The notes under the pieces: generated by a model
The model's database searches: none
Seen by the model: the letters and a program-made list of their open reading frames with translations, nothing else
Told to the model about the DNA's origin: nothing
Position numbers and translations under genes: made by a program
In this document: one piece after another, positions 18,101 to 26,351 of the stretch
Position numbering within the stretch: the first letter of the stretch is position 1
Layout: each line of letters opens with the position of its first letter
Assembly (NCBI RefSeq): GCF_001038425.2
Contig: NZ_LDPV02000020.1
Location: 1-64,000, forward strand
Source: Ornithinibacillus contaminans
GTDB taxonomy: Bacteria; Bacillota; Bacilli; Bacillales; Amphibacillaceae
DNA: 64,000 nucleotides
Direction: 5' to 3'

Positions 18101-18383
18101 GACGCTTTTGTTCATAAATGGCGATTAGAACAGCTGCCACATGCTGGCAGGATTTGCTGTAATTTGCTAGTGTTGGACAGCTGCAGGTTGTCTGAATGTT
18201 GCCGGATGAGTCCTTTTCAATACTGACTTGAAAAAGGTCTGTTCCTTGTACAGTAGCATTACAAATATCTGAATGATATTCATGAATTACTACTTTATTC
18301 GCTCGATAAAAAGAGTCTCCTCGTTTGAAGGAGACAGTTCCACACATTTCTTTGATGATTTTCTGACTAAGTTTTATGTTCAT
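15171..18383 (-). CDS. ywqA: SNF2-family helicase with SWIM zinc finger
   Basis: The 1070-residue protein starts at ATG 18383 behind AAAGGAG. The SWIM zinc-binding motif (CSC...SCQH) is near residues 67-83. A long middle region follows, then the SNF2 motor: Walker A in DDMGLGKT near residue 645, motif II FDEAQ near 744, SGTPMENSLEELWSIY and LLRRVKEDV. The helicase C-terminal lobe has LIFSQFTKMLELI, SLKAGGTGLNLTGADTVI and DRAHRMGQ. This is the layout of B. subtilis YwqA. Such proteins move on double-stranded DNA and may displace bound proteins. The gene stands alone with its own terminator. Confidence 0.9.
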   Translation of the reverse strand: MNIKLSQKIIKEMCGTVSFKRGDSFYRANKVVIHEYHSDICNATVQGTDLFQVSIEKDSSGNIQTTCSCPTLANYSKSCQHVAAVLIAIYEQKRQETMVTGEKQIPTDEKGLPAEFLSLFQNRVAHSSGQQLHFENREVLDVHFKLIPFAIGQDQHLVGIEVKLAQTHIDDIRGFLNAVNEGIAFSIAPRITYDPKRHCFSNDADALLHILIRIVLDEQVLFDVLPNQSDYKEQSHIVLIPPSAWTSFAKIVNKVSFMSLVMNGRVYEKVEIVEETPPIQFRVEESDSRDFRLMMNGFNQMVVLSGYHSVLCDGKIYPLAMQDMERLTELKQMIASPSKFYIPIPINQLNFFLEKVVPGLKRIGDVRLSPALTNEMKKTPLVAKIYLDRLRNRLLAGLEFHYNHIVIQPLENQENLQTPIVIRDFEKEAEILQIMEESGFTSTEGGYFMQNEELEYEFLMHAVPKLQKVAQVYTTTAVRNRIVKKSVFPKIRVRVQKERTNWLEFKFEMDGIPHKEIKELLAALELKQKFYRLPNGSLFSLETKEMEEIRAFLQAGPIQDDNYEVTLDRPILDSLKFLDLIQDSPVFAPEESFRQFLDQLLHPGTLDFKVPKSLASIVRDYQRDGYNWMKLLAKYGFGGVLADDMGLGKTLQSIAFIVSELPTIREQKCPVLIVCPSSLTYNWLHEILTFAPELQTIVVDGNLTERNALQQQANEFDVLITSYPLLRRDIEWYKDQLFYTVFFDEAQAFKNPYTQTARSVKKIQANYRFGLSGTPMENSLEELWSIYHVIFPELFKGLEEYRHLPRKAIARRVRPFLLRRVKEDVLGELPDKQEFLEVSELLPEQKKLYAAFLAKLREETLKHLDKDTFRKNRIRILAGLTRLRQICCHPALFVDDYKGKSAKFEQLLQVLEESRLSGRRVLIFSQFTKMLELIGREMTNDGRTYFYLDGQTPPEERVELCNRFNNGEQDLFLISLKAGGTGLNLTGADTVILYDLWWNPAVEEQAADRAHRMGQKNEVKVIKLIARGTIEEKINALQEKKRNLIAEIVDSDEKTLNALTEADIREILMI

Positions 18384-18526
18384 GGTTAACTGCTCCTTTA
18401 CTCAAAGACTCTTTCATCAACTACATTCTTTTTCTATTGTCAGTTTATCATTTTTTTAAGTTCGTATCGAGATTTTGGTTTGGTCCACTCCAGTTCGTTC
18501 TAATAGAACAATTCTTAACCAAAAAA

Positions 18527-18552
18527 AGAAACTAACCTTTAGGCTAGTCTCT
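18527..18552 (-). terminator. terminator of the CAP-domain gene
   Basis: An 11-bp stem with two G-U pairs (18527-18537 with 18542-18552) and a TTTA loop lies 14 nt after the stop. TTTTTTT follows on the minus strand. Confidence 0.8.
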
Positions 18553-18566
18553 TTATCACACACGAA

Positions 18567-19442
18567 TTATTTTCCAATAAATTGTTGTGTCCAATAATTT
18601 CCTTGTTCCACATAACCAACACCAATATGTGTAAAGTTACCATTTAAAATATTTGCTCGGTGTCCTGCACTATTCATCCACGCATTCACGACTTGTTCAG
18701 GAGTGCTTTGACCTTTAGCAATATTCTCACCCGCTGTACGGTATGTGATTCCAAAGCTCTTCATCATATCAAACGGAGAACCGTAGTTTGGACTATTGTG
18801 ATCAAAATAGTTATTTGCTGCCATATCACGGGATTTTTCTTTGGCTACTTTACTTAGCTCGGTATCCATTTGTAATGGTGCCAAACCATTTTTCTGTCTT
18901 TCTTGATTCGTAAGTTCTACTACTTTTTGTTCAAACTGGCTTAAAGCAGATTGCTGTGATTGACTATTGTTTTCTTCTTTTGCTTGATCATTTGGTTTCC
19001 CTTGACCTTGTTCAGGCGCTGGTGTTGGAGCTGGCGTTGCTACTTGTTCCGGAGCTTTTTCTTGCTCCTTTTCTGGTGCTGTTGCTTGTGTTTGCTCCTC
19101 AGCTGGATCTTGGGCAACCGGCTCTTTTACTGTTTCTTCTTTTTGACTAGCTTGCTCATTTTGAGCAGGCTCTTCTTTTGCAACAGGATGTTCTTTATTA
19201 ACTTGCTTATCATTTAACTCTGGCCAATTTATAGTTATATGATACTTCTCCATCAGTTGATGAATTAGATCATTAATTTTTGATTGTGCGTCCTTCCCAA
19301 TTAAACTACCATTTTCTCCATTAATAGAATAGTAGAATTTATGGTTCATTGAATTAGTTGCTTCAACATCCGCTTTATCAAAACCAGTTCCAAAAATCAT
19401 AGCTGTTGATAAGGCAGTGATTATACCAATTTTCTTAAACAT
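18567..19442 (-). CDS. secreted CAP-domain (SCP-like) protein, YkwD-type
   Basis: The 291-residue protein starts at ATG 19442. Residues 1 to about 28 look like a signal peptide (KK near the start, then a hydrophobic core). A long Gln/Glu/Pro/Ala-rich linker spans about residues 80-160. The C-terminal CAP domain (about 170-291) shows NQERQKNGLAPL, HNSPNYGSPFDMM, AGENIAKG and HRANILNGNFTHIGVG. Members are found outside many Bacillus cells and spores; their activity is not settled. The linker suggests a surface-exposed, possibly wall-associated protein. A -10 box (TATGAT on the minus strand, 19495-19500) may be its promoter. Confidence 0.85.
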   Translation of the reverse strand: MFKKIGIITALSTAMIFGTGFDKADVEATNSMNHKFYYSINGENGSLIGKDAQSKINDLIHQLMEKYHITINWPELNDKQVNKEHPVAKEEPAQNEQASQKEETVKEPVAQDPAEEQTQATAPEKEQEKAPEQVATPAPTPAPEQGQGKPNDQAKEENNSQSQQSALSQFEQKVVELTNQERQKNGLAPLQMDTELSKVAKEKSRDMAANNYFDHNSPNYGSPFDMMKSFGITYRTAGENIAKGQSTPEQVVNAWMNSAGHRANILNGNFTHIGVGYVEQGNYWTQQFIGK

Positions 19443-20012
19443 GTATCTTCCCGCTCCTTTTCGGTTGAAAGTTTGTAAATTAACTTACGTCCACATCATA
19501 GCACGGGATTTTTGTAATATTTATGGGGTATTTTTCCATTATTATTGAAGGAAATTGTTCGATGATAACCAAAAAGGTATTCAACCCTTGACTAGTATCA
19601 AAATTCGTAAGAAACACATGATATAAATTGATTGGAACGAAATTCATCATCTGGTATAAATTTCATGATAAATCGTATTGACAACTTTTTATTGACCAGG
19701 ATTTTGTTACAAACGTAACCGGATTGTCACTATTCACGTTCAAGTTTTTTACTAACTATCATAAATAAGTATTAGCATATTCCACTTCAAATAGATTCGA
19801 CTCCTCTAGAAATTGGTTGACTGTATGAAGATGATCACATCACATATATATATTTATTGCCTCAATAATAATACAATATTCAAAATATAATTCCATAACT
19901 TGTATAAGCTATGAAGATTTTTGTTTGGTTTATATTTTTCCTACCTCAGACCACTACATAGCCCACAATTTTCTAGACGGATTACATACAATTTCTATAG
20001 AGGTGATGCAAA
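19443..20012. other. 570-bp intergenic region between divergent genes
   Basis: No gene with a ribosome site is seen. It holds a possible -10 for the CAP-domain gene (19495-19500) and an inverted repeat GTTAC-AAAC-GTAAC near 19710. CATACAAT at 19984-19991, just before cwlJ, resembles a sigma-E -10, but its -35 is unconvincing. Confidence 0.6.
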
Positions 20013-20453
20013 GTGGCAAGAGTAAAATATACAGATAAAGATGTTGATTTAGTTGCAAGGATGATGCGAGCTGAGGCAGAAGGTGAAGGAAAGCAAGGCA
20101 TGCTAATGGTTGGCAATGTCATTGTAAATCGATTAAAAGCGGATTGTTTAGATTTTGGCGATTTACGATCAATATCAGACGTAATCTATCATGTGCAAGG
20201 TGGAAATTACTCATTTGAAGCAGTTCAAAAAGGTAATGTTTTCTATAATAGAGCGAGAGAATCAGAAAAAAGATTAGCAAAGCAGACGTTGGATTACTGG
20301 AGAGAACATCCATCCAAGTTTGCACTTTGGTATTTCAATCCTTACGGGCCATGTCCAGCAACATGGTATGATCAACCACATTCTGGTCAGTATAAACAGC
20401 ATTGTTATTATGAACCAGCACCGAATTCATGTGAAAGTGTTTATCTTGGGTAA
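20013..20453 (+). CDS. cwlJ: spore cortex-lytic cell wall hydrolase CwlJ
   Basis: The 146-residue protein starts at GTG 20013, with AGAGGTGAT upstream. It is a single Hydrolase_2 (SleB/CwlJ) catalytic domain without signal peptide, as for CwlJ. Signatures are LVARMMRAEAEGEG with the likely catalytic Glu, GNVIVNRL, FEAVQKG and the C-terminal WYDQPHSGQYKQHCYYEPA. CwlJ is made in the mother cell, placed in the coat and degrades cortex peptidoglycan during germination. The usual partner gerQ is not next to it here. It stands alone with a terminator at 20471-20496. Confidence 0.9.
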   Translation: MARVKYTDKDVDLVARMMRAEAEGEGKQGMLMVGNVIVNRLKADCLDFGDLRSISDVIYHVQGGNYSFEAVQKGNVFYNRARESEKRLAKQTLDYWREHPSKFALWYFNPYGPCPATWYDQPHSGQYKQHCYYEPAPNSCESVYLG

Positions 20454-20470
20454 GTCGAATCATTTAAATT

Positions 20471-20501
20471 AAACTGCACCACAGTGTGTGCAGTTTAATT
20501 T
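20471..20501 (+). terminator. terminator of cwlJ
   Basis: AAACTGCAC (20471-20479) pairs with GTGCAGTTT (20488-20496), followed by AATTTTT. Confidence 0.8.
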
Positions 20502-20575
20502 TTGCAATCAAAATCAAAAAGTCGCATACCTATTATTATAGGATATCCGACTGCCTGCTACCTTTATTATCGTTT

Positions 20576-21442
20576 CTAACGTCTATCCTTTACCAGCTTC
20601 AAGGTCGCCACAATAAGAAAACTTACAATTACTAATAAAAGCCATGAACTTACTTTTCCTAGATGAACCAGACTCCATGCCTCTGATTGATTTGGATATT
20701 CCCATGCTCCAAAAAACGTTGCTATATTTTCCGCTATCCAAATAAAAAATCCAATCAGCACAAATGAAAGGGCAAGCGGCATGCGGTAAACTGTTCCATT
20801 AACGACATATTTAACCCATGAACGCCAAAAGATAATGATGACAAGCCCAGCAAGAATCCAACGTACATCAACCCAATAATGATGAGTGAAAAAATTCAAA
20901 TAGATCGCAGCCGCCAGTGGTACAGCAAGCCAAAACGGTGGCCATTTAATCAGTTCTACATTTAATCTTCTCCACGCTTGGCAAAGGAAGCTCGCTACAC
21001 TTGCATACATGAACCCACTATACAATGGTACGTCAAACACCTTGAAATAACCATTGTCAGGATATGCCCATGAACCCATATGAACTTTGAAAACTTCAAG
21101 CGCGAGACCGATAAGGTGGAACAATGTAATTACTTTAAGTTCATCCTTCGTTTCTAGTCCAGATCGCACCATGACCCATTGCATGAAAAGGCAGATGATG
21201 AGTAGCCAATCATAGCGTGGTAGGAAAGGAAGCGGTATGATTTGAGTAATAGCCAAAGAGGTAAAAATAACAACCGGAAACAAACAGGACAAGCCCATTT
21301 CCCAGCCAAAACGCACGAGCTGCGTTAATGCTCTTGTAGTCCGTACTATCGATTCATTTAACAAATGGCTACCTTCCCTGTATGAATCCCCCTTAAAACG
21401 ACTACTTCCATTCTCCTCATCAACTAATTCGCCCTTATTCAT
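20576..21442 (-). CDS. DUF817 integral membrane protein
   Basis: A multi-spanning membrane protein with about eight hydrophobic helices, matching DUF817: FLPRYDWLLIICLFMQWVMV, HLIGLALEVFKVHMGSWAYP and FIWIAENIATFFGAWEYPNQ. The function of the family is unknown. The chosen start, ATG 21442, has AAGGT 8 nt upstream and overlaps the stop of the Xre gene (21435), suggesting coupled translation. An in-frame ATG at 21460 is possible. It is the last gene of a DUF2975-Xre-DUF817 run. Confidence 0.75.
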   Translation of the reverse strand: MNKGELVDEENGSSRFKGDSYREGSHLLNESIVRTTRALTQLVRFGWEMGLSCLFPVVIFTSLAITQIIPLPFLPRYDWLLIICLFMQWVMVRSGLETKDELKVITLFHLIGLALEVFKVHMGSWAYPDNGYFKVFDVPLYSGFMYASVASFLCQAWRRLNVELIKWPPFWLAVPLAAAIYLNFFTHHYWVDVRWILAGLVIIIFWRSWVKYVVNGTVYRMPLALSFVLIGFFIWIAENIATFFGAWEYPNQSEAWSLVHLGKVSSWLLLVIVSFLIVATLKLVKDRR

Positions 21443-21659
21443 ACTGAGTACCTTCATCATGTCGGTATTCTAAAATATCACCTGGTTGGCATTCCAGCGC
21501 CTGGCAAATGCCCTCTAATGTAGATAAACGGATTGCTTTTGCCTTCCCATTTTTCAAAATAGAAAGATTCGCCATCGTGATTCCAACTCGCTCTGAAAGC
21601 TCCGTTACACTCATCTTTCTTTTCGCTAACATCACATCAATATTAATAATTATCGCCAT
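21435..21659 (-). CDS. small Xre/YozG-type HTH regulator
   Basis: Seventy-four residues from ATG 21659, behind GAGGTGAGG. It is almost wholly an HTH_XRE domain: MAIIINIDVMLAKRKMSVTEL, then SERVGITMANLSILKNGKAKAI as the helix-turn-helix, and CQPGDILEYR at the end. This group is typically encoded next to a DUF2975 membrane protein, as here (11 nt apart). The membrane partner may sense a signal or modulate the regulator; that is an inference. Confidence 0.85.
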   Translation of the reverse strand: MAIIINIDVMLAKRKMSVTELSERVGITMANLSILKNGKAKAIRLSTLEGICQALECQPGDILEYRHDEGTQYE

Positions 21660-21669
21660 TGTCCTCACC

Positions 21670-22152
21670 TCAGACCGTTAAATCATTTTCCGATTTTATA
21701 GCAATTGCTTCTTTTAGAAGCTTCTCTAGAACTGCCGCAAACACTGCAATTACAGCCGAAGCAAATGGAACAAGCAATCCGACAAAGATCACACCAGGTG
21801 CGTCGTCAATCTCCGCAAAGCTATAAAAGAGTGGCAGTAATAGAACTTGCAAAGAACTAATCGTTATTGCACAATATTTGATTCTCTTTAACGCATCGAC
21901 GGAAATTTGTGAGAAAGCCTTATTTTTATCTATATAACGCAAAAGTTTGAATGCCTGATATAAAGCAATGTAAAAGGGTATTGCAGATGCATAAAAAATC
22001 AAAGGAACGAGATAATTTATATAAGGAAAATCCGGAAGTAATTCACCTGCGACATTCCCGATTTCTGGCACCAAAAAGATACACATAACCAAAACCGGAA
22101 CTCCAATTAACATAACCGTCACTTTTAAAAAGAGCGTTGATACTTGTTTCAT
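21670..22152 (-). CDS. DUF2975 membrane protein
   Basis: A 160-residue protein with four hydrophobic helices and the family layout of DUF2975: VPEIGNVAGELLPDFPYINYLVPLIFY, then FYIALYQAFKLLRYIDKNKAFSQISVDALKRIKY. It starts the operon with the Xre regulator and the DUF817 gene. The family has no established activity; its steady pairing with an Xre regulator suggests a one-component sensing unit. Confidence 0.8.
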   Translation of the reverse strand: MKQVSTLFLKVTVMLIGVPVLVMCIFLVPEIGNVAGELLPDFPYINYLVPLIFYASAIPFYIALYQAFKLLRYIDKNKAFSQISVDALKRIKYCAITISSLQVLLLPLFYSFAEIDDAPGVIFVGLLVPFASAVIAVFAAVLEKLLKEAIAIKSENDLTV

Positions 22153-22575
22153 AAAAGCACCTCACTAAAATATTTTCTATTTGAATTTAGCACATTATTT
22201 ATCGTTTTACAATAAATATTTATTCTTTTGTTTATTTTTTTTATTGTTTTGCACAAAAATCACTCCTCATGAAATATCTGCTTGGTTGATTACCAAAAAA
22301 CAAAAGAAATCTTGGTACTAAATTTTCCATATAAGGAATTACTTCGAATCTTCTGTCAGAAAAAATCAAAGTGTTTCCAAAAAATTATTATCTGGTCTTA
22401 AAGCCTGATTCTAACTAGCTTTCTGTGGACAAAACGGTATTAATACGATGTTTCAAGAGCGCACATTTCTTTTCTTTTTTATTTTGGTGCCCTATAATGT
22501 GTCATTGTAATGATACTTCAGATTTGAAGGTATCCATCTAAGAGAACCATCATTATGAATAAAAGGAGATTGTAT
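22153..22575. other. 423-bp divergent intergenic region upstream of gapN
   Basis: There is no supported gene. The only clear elements are a TATAAT box and a palindrome at 22493-22516. The left part is AT-rich with no evident structure. Confidence 0.6.
22493..22516 (+). promoter_or_regulatory. gapN -10 box with overlapping palindrome
   Basis: TATAAT (22493-22498) is followed by the near-perfect inverted repeat GTGTCATT-GT-AATGATAC (22499-22516). That places it over the expected transcription start, where a repressor could bind. The -35 is poor. The binding protein is unknown. Confidence 0.4.
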
Positions 22576-24027
22576 ATGACAGCAAAGTCGAATGCATCAA
22601 CGTATAAGTTTTTTATAAACGGAGAATGGCGTGAAAGTAAATCTGGTCAAACAGTTGACATCGTTTCCCCATATCTACGTACTTCCGTTGGACAAGTACA
22701 AGCAATTACACAAGAGGAAGTAGATGAAGCAATTAAATCTGCTCAGGTGGCCCAAAAGGAATGGGCACAAACATCGCTTCAAGATCGTGCTAGCTATTTA
22801 TATAAATGGGCTGACAACCTATTGGACATGCAAGAAGTAATCGCAGAAATTATCATGAAGGAAGTCGGAAAAGGGTTCCAAGATGCAAAGAAAGAGGTTG
22901 TTCGTACAGCTGACTTTATTCGCTATAGCATTGAAGAAGCACTTCATATGCACGGAGAGAGCATGATGGGTGATAGCTTCCCTGGTGGTTCCAAATCGAA
23001 GCTTGCCATTGTTAGCCGTGTACCACTAGGTGTCATTCTAGCCATTTCACCTTTCAACTACCCTGTAAATTTAGCAGCAGCTAAACTAGCACCAGCACTA
23101 ATGGCTGGTAATGCCGTTGTCTTTAAACCAGCAACAAACGGTGCTATTAGTGGTACGAAAATGGTTGAAGCACTAGCTAAAGCTGAACTTCCAAAAGGAC
23201 TAATAAGCTTAGTTACAGGACGAGGCTCTGTAATTGGCGACTATTTGGTAGAACATAAAGGAATCAACATGATTTCCTTCACTGGTGGTACGAAAACAGG
23301 TACACATATCGCAAACAAAGCAACTAAGATCCCACTTGTACTAGAACTAGGTGGAAAAGATCCTGCGATCGTACGTGAGGATGCGGATTTACAAGATGCA
23401 GCAAAGCATATTATCAGTGGTGCATTCTCATACTCTGGACAACGTTGTACCGCAATTAAACGTGTCTTAGTAAACGAAAAAGTTGCAGATGAACTTGTAC
23501 CATTGTTAAAAGCAGAAATTGAAAAATTATCAGTTGGTTCTCCTGAAAAAGACAGTGTCATCGTTCCATTAATCGATGACAAATCAGCTGACTTTGTACA
23601 AGGTTTAGTGGATGACGCTGTTGATAAAGGTGCTACTGTAGTTCTAGGGAATAAGCGTGAAGATAACTTAATTTACCCTACACTACTTGATCATGTAACA
23701 GGTGACATGCAAGTAGCTTGGGAGGAACCATTTGGACCAATTCTTCCAATCATTCGTGTTTCTTCTGATGAAGAAGCAATTGATATTACCAATGAATCGG
23801 AATTCGGATTACAGGCAAGTGTCTTCACTAAAGATATCAACAAAGCTTTTAACCTTGCTAACGTAATCGATGCAGGATCTGTTCAAATTAACGGCCGTAC
23901 TGAGCGTGGACCAGACCACTTCCCATTCATCGGTGTAAAAGGATCTGGTATGGGTGTACAAGGTGTGCGTAAGAGTATAGAGTCGATGACTCGTGAGAAA
24001 GTTACTGTATTGAATATCGGGGAGTAA
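22576..24027 (+). CDS. gapN: NADP-dependent non-phosphorylating glyceraldehyde-3-phosphate dehydrogenase
   Basis: The 483-residue aldehyde dehydrogenase starts at ATG 22576 behind AAAAGGAGA. An in-frame ATG at 22555 has no site. Family features are ISPFNYPVNLAAAKLAPALMAGN, LELGGKDPAIV with the general-base Glu, and the catalytic Cys in SGQRCTAIKR near residue 291. The last segment carries QINGRTERGPDHFPFIGVKGSG, typical of GapN. GapN oxidises glyceraldehyde-3-phosphate directly to 3-phosphoglycerate, yielding NADPH and bypassing the ATP-forming step. It thus complements the gap/pgk route encoded at 38-41 kb. It is monocistronic, with a terminator at 24068-24103. Confidence 0.9.
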   Translation: MTAKSNASTYKFFINGEWRESKSGQTVDIVSPYLRTSVGQVQAITQEEVDEAIKSAQVAQKEWAQTSLQDRASYLYKWADNLLDMQEVIAEIIMKEVGKGFQDAKKEVVRTADFIRYSIEEALHMHGESMMGDSFPGGSKSKLAIVSRVPLGVILAISPFNYPVNLAAAKLAPALMAGNAVVFKPATNGAISGTKMVEALAKAELPKGLISLVTGRGSVIGDYLVEHKGINMISFTGGTKTGTHIANKATKIPLVLELGGKDPAIVREDADLQDAAKHIISGAFSYSGQRCTAIKRVLVNEKVADELVPLLKAEIEKLSVGSPEKDSVIVPLIDDKSADFVQGLVDDAVDKGATVVLGNKREDNLIYPTLLDHVTGDMQVAWEEPFGPILPIIRVSSDEEAIDITNESEFGLQASVFTKDINKAFNLANVIDAGSVQINGRTERGPDHFPFIGVKGSGMGVQGVRKSIESMTREKVTVLNIGE

Positions 24028-24067
24028 TTTTCTTTAATTCCATTTAGAATTGTAGTATGAATAAAGT

Positions 24068-24108
24068 AAAGGAGTAAATCTAGTTGAATAGGTTTACTCC
24101 TTTTATGT
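24068..24108 (+). terminator. terminator of gapN
   Basis: AAAGGAGTAAA (24068-24078) pairs with TTTACTCCTTT (24093-24103), followed by TATGTTTT. Confidence 0.85.
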
Positions 24109-24169
24109 TTTAAAAAGAACTCGCCTAACGATAAAAATTTATTCGAGCAAACATTTTTTGATTTATAAC

Positions 24170-24201
24170 AACAAAAAAACCACCAACATATGTATTGGTG
24201 G
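24170..24201 (-). terminator. terminator of ssrA
   Basis: CCACCAA (24180-24186) pairs with TTGGTGG (24195-24201), with TTTTTTT next on the minus strand. The stem uses the acceptor CCA end of the tmRNA itself. Confidence 0.85.
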
Positions 24202-24559
24202 AGACGGTGGGAATCGAACCCACGTCCAAAGGTATCGGCACTCAGGCTTCTACACGTGTAGTTGGTATATTATCATTCGCTAGCTCTACAGCCTACCAAC
24301 AGGCTTTCGAGTAGCTAGTCTGATTAATTTCTACGACCATCCACAGACGGAGGATTGCCGTAAGAGCCCGCTATAGTTGAGACCCTTCAATCCACTCCAC
24401 GGGCGAGTGTGGGAAGGATCCTTCAGCTAGCGCTTACGCAGCTGCTAAAGAGTAATTGTTTTCTTTGCCAGTTATATTTAGGCGAGTAACGTTTTACGAG
24501 TCGTAACCTCGACGCGCAACCTGAGCTCGACCTACCCCTGTCGAATCCGTAACGTCCCC
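24196..24559 (-). ncRNA. ssrA: transfer-messenger RNA (tmRNA)
   Basis: The 364-nt RNA begins GGGGACGTTACGGATTCGAC and ends with a T-arm GGTTCGATTCC and CCGTCTCCACCA. The acceptor stem GGGGACG/CGTCTCC pairs with one G-U, and CCA is encoded. The tag frame lies at 24434-24469 (minus): codons for GKENNYSLAAA and a TAA stop, so with the charged alanine the tag is AGKENNYSLAAA. tmRNA frees stalled ribosomes and marks the truncated product for ClpXP-type proteases; its partner SmpB is encoded just downstream in the genome at 24732-25199 on the same strand. Confidence 0.97.
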
Positions 24560-24635
24560 ATAAAGGAAAACGATCGGGTATGTCAATCGAGCACAATTAT
24601 TATTTAATTGTTGTCACTTCGTAGCGACATGTTTC

Positions 24636-24663
24636 ATTATAACATACTACCATACGATATCAA
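24636..24663 (-). promoter_or_regulatory. sigma-A promoter of ssrA
   Basis: On the minus strand TTGATA (24658-24663), a 16-nt spacer and TATAAT (24636-24641). This predicts a start about 70 nt before the mature tmRNA 5' end, which RNase P would trim. Confidence 0.7.
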
Positions 24664-24731
24664 GTAGCCATCACGTGGGATGTTTTGCCATTGTAACAAG
24701 CGATTTCCATATAAGGACACCAACCTATTCC

Positions 24732-25199
24732 TTAGCGATTATAATCCTTTATCGCACGATCAATCTCACGCTTCACTTGCTTTTTCTTCAAGTCCTCACG
24801 CTTATCATATTTCTTCTTCCCTTTACCAAGACCAAGTAGAACCTTTGCAAAGCCATTTTTAATATAAATCTTTAATGGGACTAGGGCAAACCCTTCTTGT
24901 TGGGTTAAGCCAATTAACTTATCAATTTGCTGGCGATGTAGCAATAGTTTGCGAGTTCTTGTTGGGTCATGGTTAAATCGATTCCCTTGTTCATATTCTG
25001 AAATATGCAGATTTATTAATTGAACCTCACCACGACGATCAATACGCGCATGAGAATCCTTTAAATTCACACGTCCTGCCCGGATCGATTTAATTTCTGT
25101 TCCTTTTAGAACAATTCCACATTCATATGTATCTTCTATAAAATAGTCATGTGACGCTTTTTTATTTTGTGCAATTACTTTACCTTCACCTTTAGGCAT
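24732..25199 (-). CDS. smpB: SsrA-binding protein SmpB
   Basis: The 155-residue protein starts at ATG 25199 (PKGEGK), with GGAGGGC upstream; a longer frame to 25232 has no site. It shows the SmpB core: [39 protein letters not shown] and the basic C-terminal tail [15 protein letters not shown] that enters the decoding centre of stalled ribosomes. It lies upstream of ssrA in transcription order, the usual Bacillus arrangement. Confidence 0.97.
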   Translation of the reverse strand: MPKGEGKVIAQNKKASHDYFIEDTYECGIVLKGTEIKSIRAGRVNLKDSHARIDRRGEVQLINLHISEYEQGNRFNHDPTRTRKLLLHRQQIDKLIGLTQQEGFALVPLKIYIKNGFAKVLLGLGKGKKKYDKREDLKKKQVKREIDRAIKDYNR

Positions 25200-25323
25200 T
25201 TTTAGCCCTCCTACAACTTCCGTGACATTCATTTTATCAAATATTCACCTGTTATTAAAGCGAAATACGATACCACAGGCTAAAAAAGAAAATGGAATAC
25301 CAGAGGCACTCCACTTTTCTCCC

Positions 25324-26133
25324 TTATGCTAACAATAATAAACTAACCGCCATTAATGCCATCCCACTGATTAACCCATAAATCGAAACATGTGCTTCAT
25401 CATACTTTTTCGCTGCTGGTAATAATTCATCTAATGAAATGAATACCATAATTCCTGCTACACCAGCGAAAATAACACCAAACATTAAATCATTTAAGAA
25501 CGGCATTAGAATTAGAAAAGCAACAATGGCACCAACAGGCTCTGCTAGACCAGATAAGAACGATAATTTAAATGCACGTTTCTTATCATTGGTTGCATAA
25601 TAGATCGGTACTGACACTGCAATTCCCTCTGGAATATTGTGAATCGCAATTGCAATCGCAATGGCAAATCCTAAGGTAGGATCTTCAATTGCTGACATAA
25701 ACGTTGCGATTCCTTCTGGAAAATTGTGAATGCCGATAGCGAGAGCTGTAAATACACCCATCTTTAATAATTCTGGGTTCTGCGTTACAGCACCATTCTT
25801 TTCCATATCCTCTACTTTTTTCAGTTCATGAGGATTAGATTTCGACGGTACAAATCGGTCAATAAGCGCAATGAGTAACATCCCCGCAAAGAAAGAGCCC
25901 ACGGTTAACCACTGTCCGCCGTGCTTACCCAACTCACTAACAAGCGAATCCTGTGCCTTCACAAAAATCTCGATCATCGACACATAAATCATAACACCTG
26001 CAGAAAAACCTAAGGCAAACGATAAAAATTTTGTATTCGTTGTTTTGGCAAAAAACGCTAGTAAACTCCCAATCCCAGTTGCCAATCCGGCAAACAGCGT
26101 AAAGAGAAATGCAATTATTACTTCATGAGACAT
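25324..26133 (-). CDS. zupT: ZIP-family zinc/metal transporter ZupT
   Basis: The 269-residue protein has eight hydrophobic helices. The paired metal-site motifs HNFPEG (TM4) and HNIPEG (TM5) place it in the ZupT branch of the ZIP family, which imports zinc and other divalent metals. FSAGVMIYVSMIEIF and LSFLSGLAEPVGA are also typical. It sits between rnr and smpB, which are adjacent in B. subtilis, so it is an insertion into a conserved block. I found no clear Zur box. Confidence 0.9.
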   Translation of the reverse strand: MSHEVIIAFLFTLFAGLATGIGSLLAFFAKTTNTKFLSFALGFSAGVMIYVSMIEIFVKAQDSLVSELGKHGGQWLTVGSFFAGMLLIALIDRFVPSKSNPHELKKVEDMEKNGAVTQNPELLKMGVFTALAIGIHNFPEGIATFMSAIEDPTLGFAIAIAIAIHNIPEGIAVSVPIYYATNDKKRAFKLSFLSGLAEPVGAIVAFLILMPFLNDLMFGVIFAGVAGIMVFISLDELLPAAKKYDEAHVSIYGLISGMALMAVSLLLLA

Positions 26134-26291
26134 AGGACTTCTCCCTTTCTTAGTTGTACCAATTAACTTATTTTTCCTCGGGGAAACTTTTTTAGTTATT
26201 GTTATATTTTATTTGAAAACTAATAAAAAAGCAATTATTTTTTTCTGCAATATTGGGACTTCCTACCTATTGTTAATTCCTTATACAAGAA

Positions 26292-26328
26292 TAGACTAAT
26301 CCTGCTGATAAAAGACAGAATTAGTCTA
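26292..26328 (-). terminator. hairpin between rnr and zupT
   Basis: TAGACTAAT (26292-26300) pairs with ATTAGTCTA (26320-26328), 24 nt after the rnr stop. The T run after it on the minus strand is weak. Confidence 0.5.
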
Positions 26329-26351
26329 TGCAAAAACCACATGTCATACGC

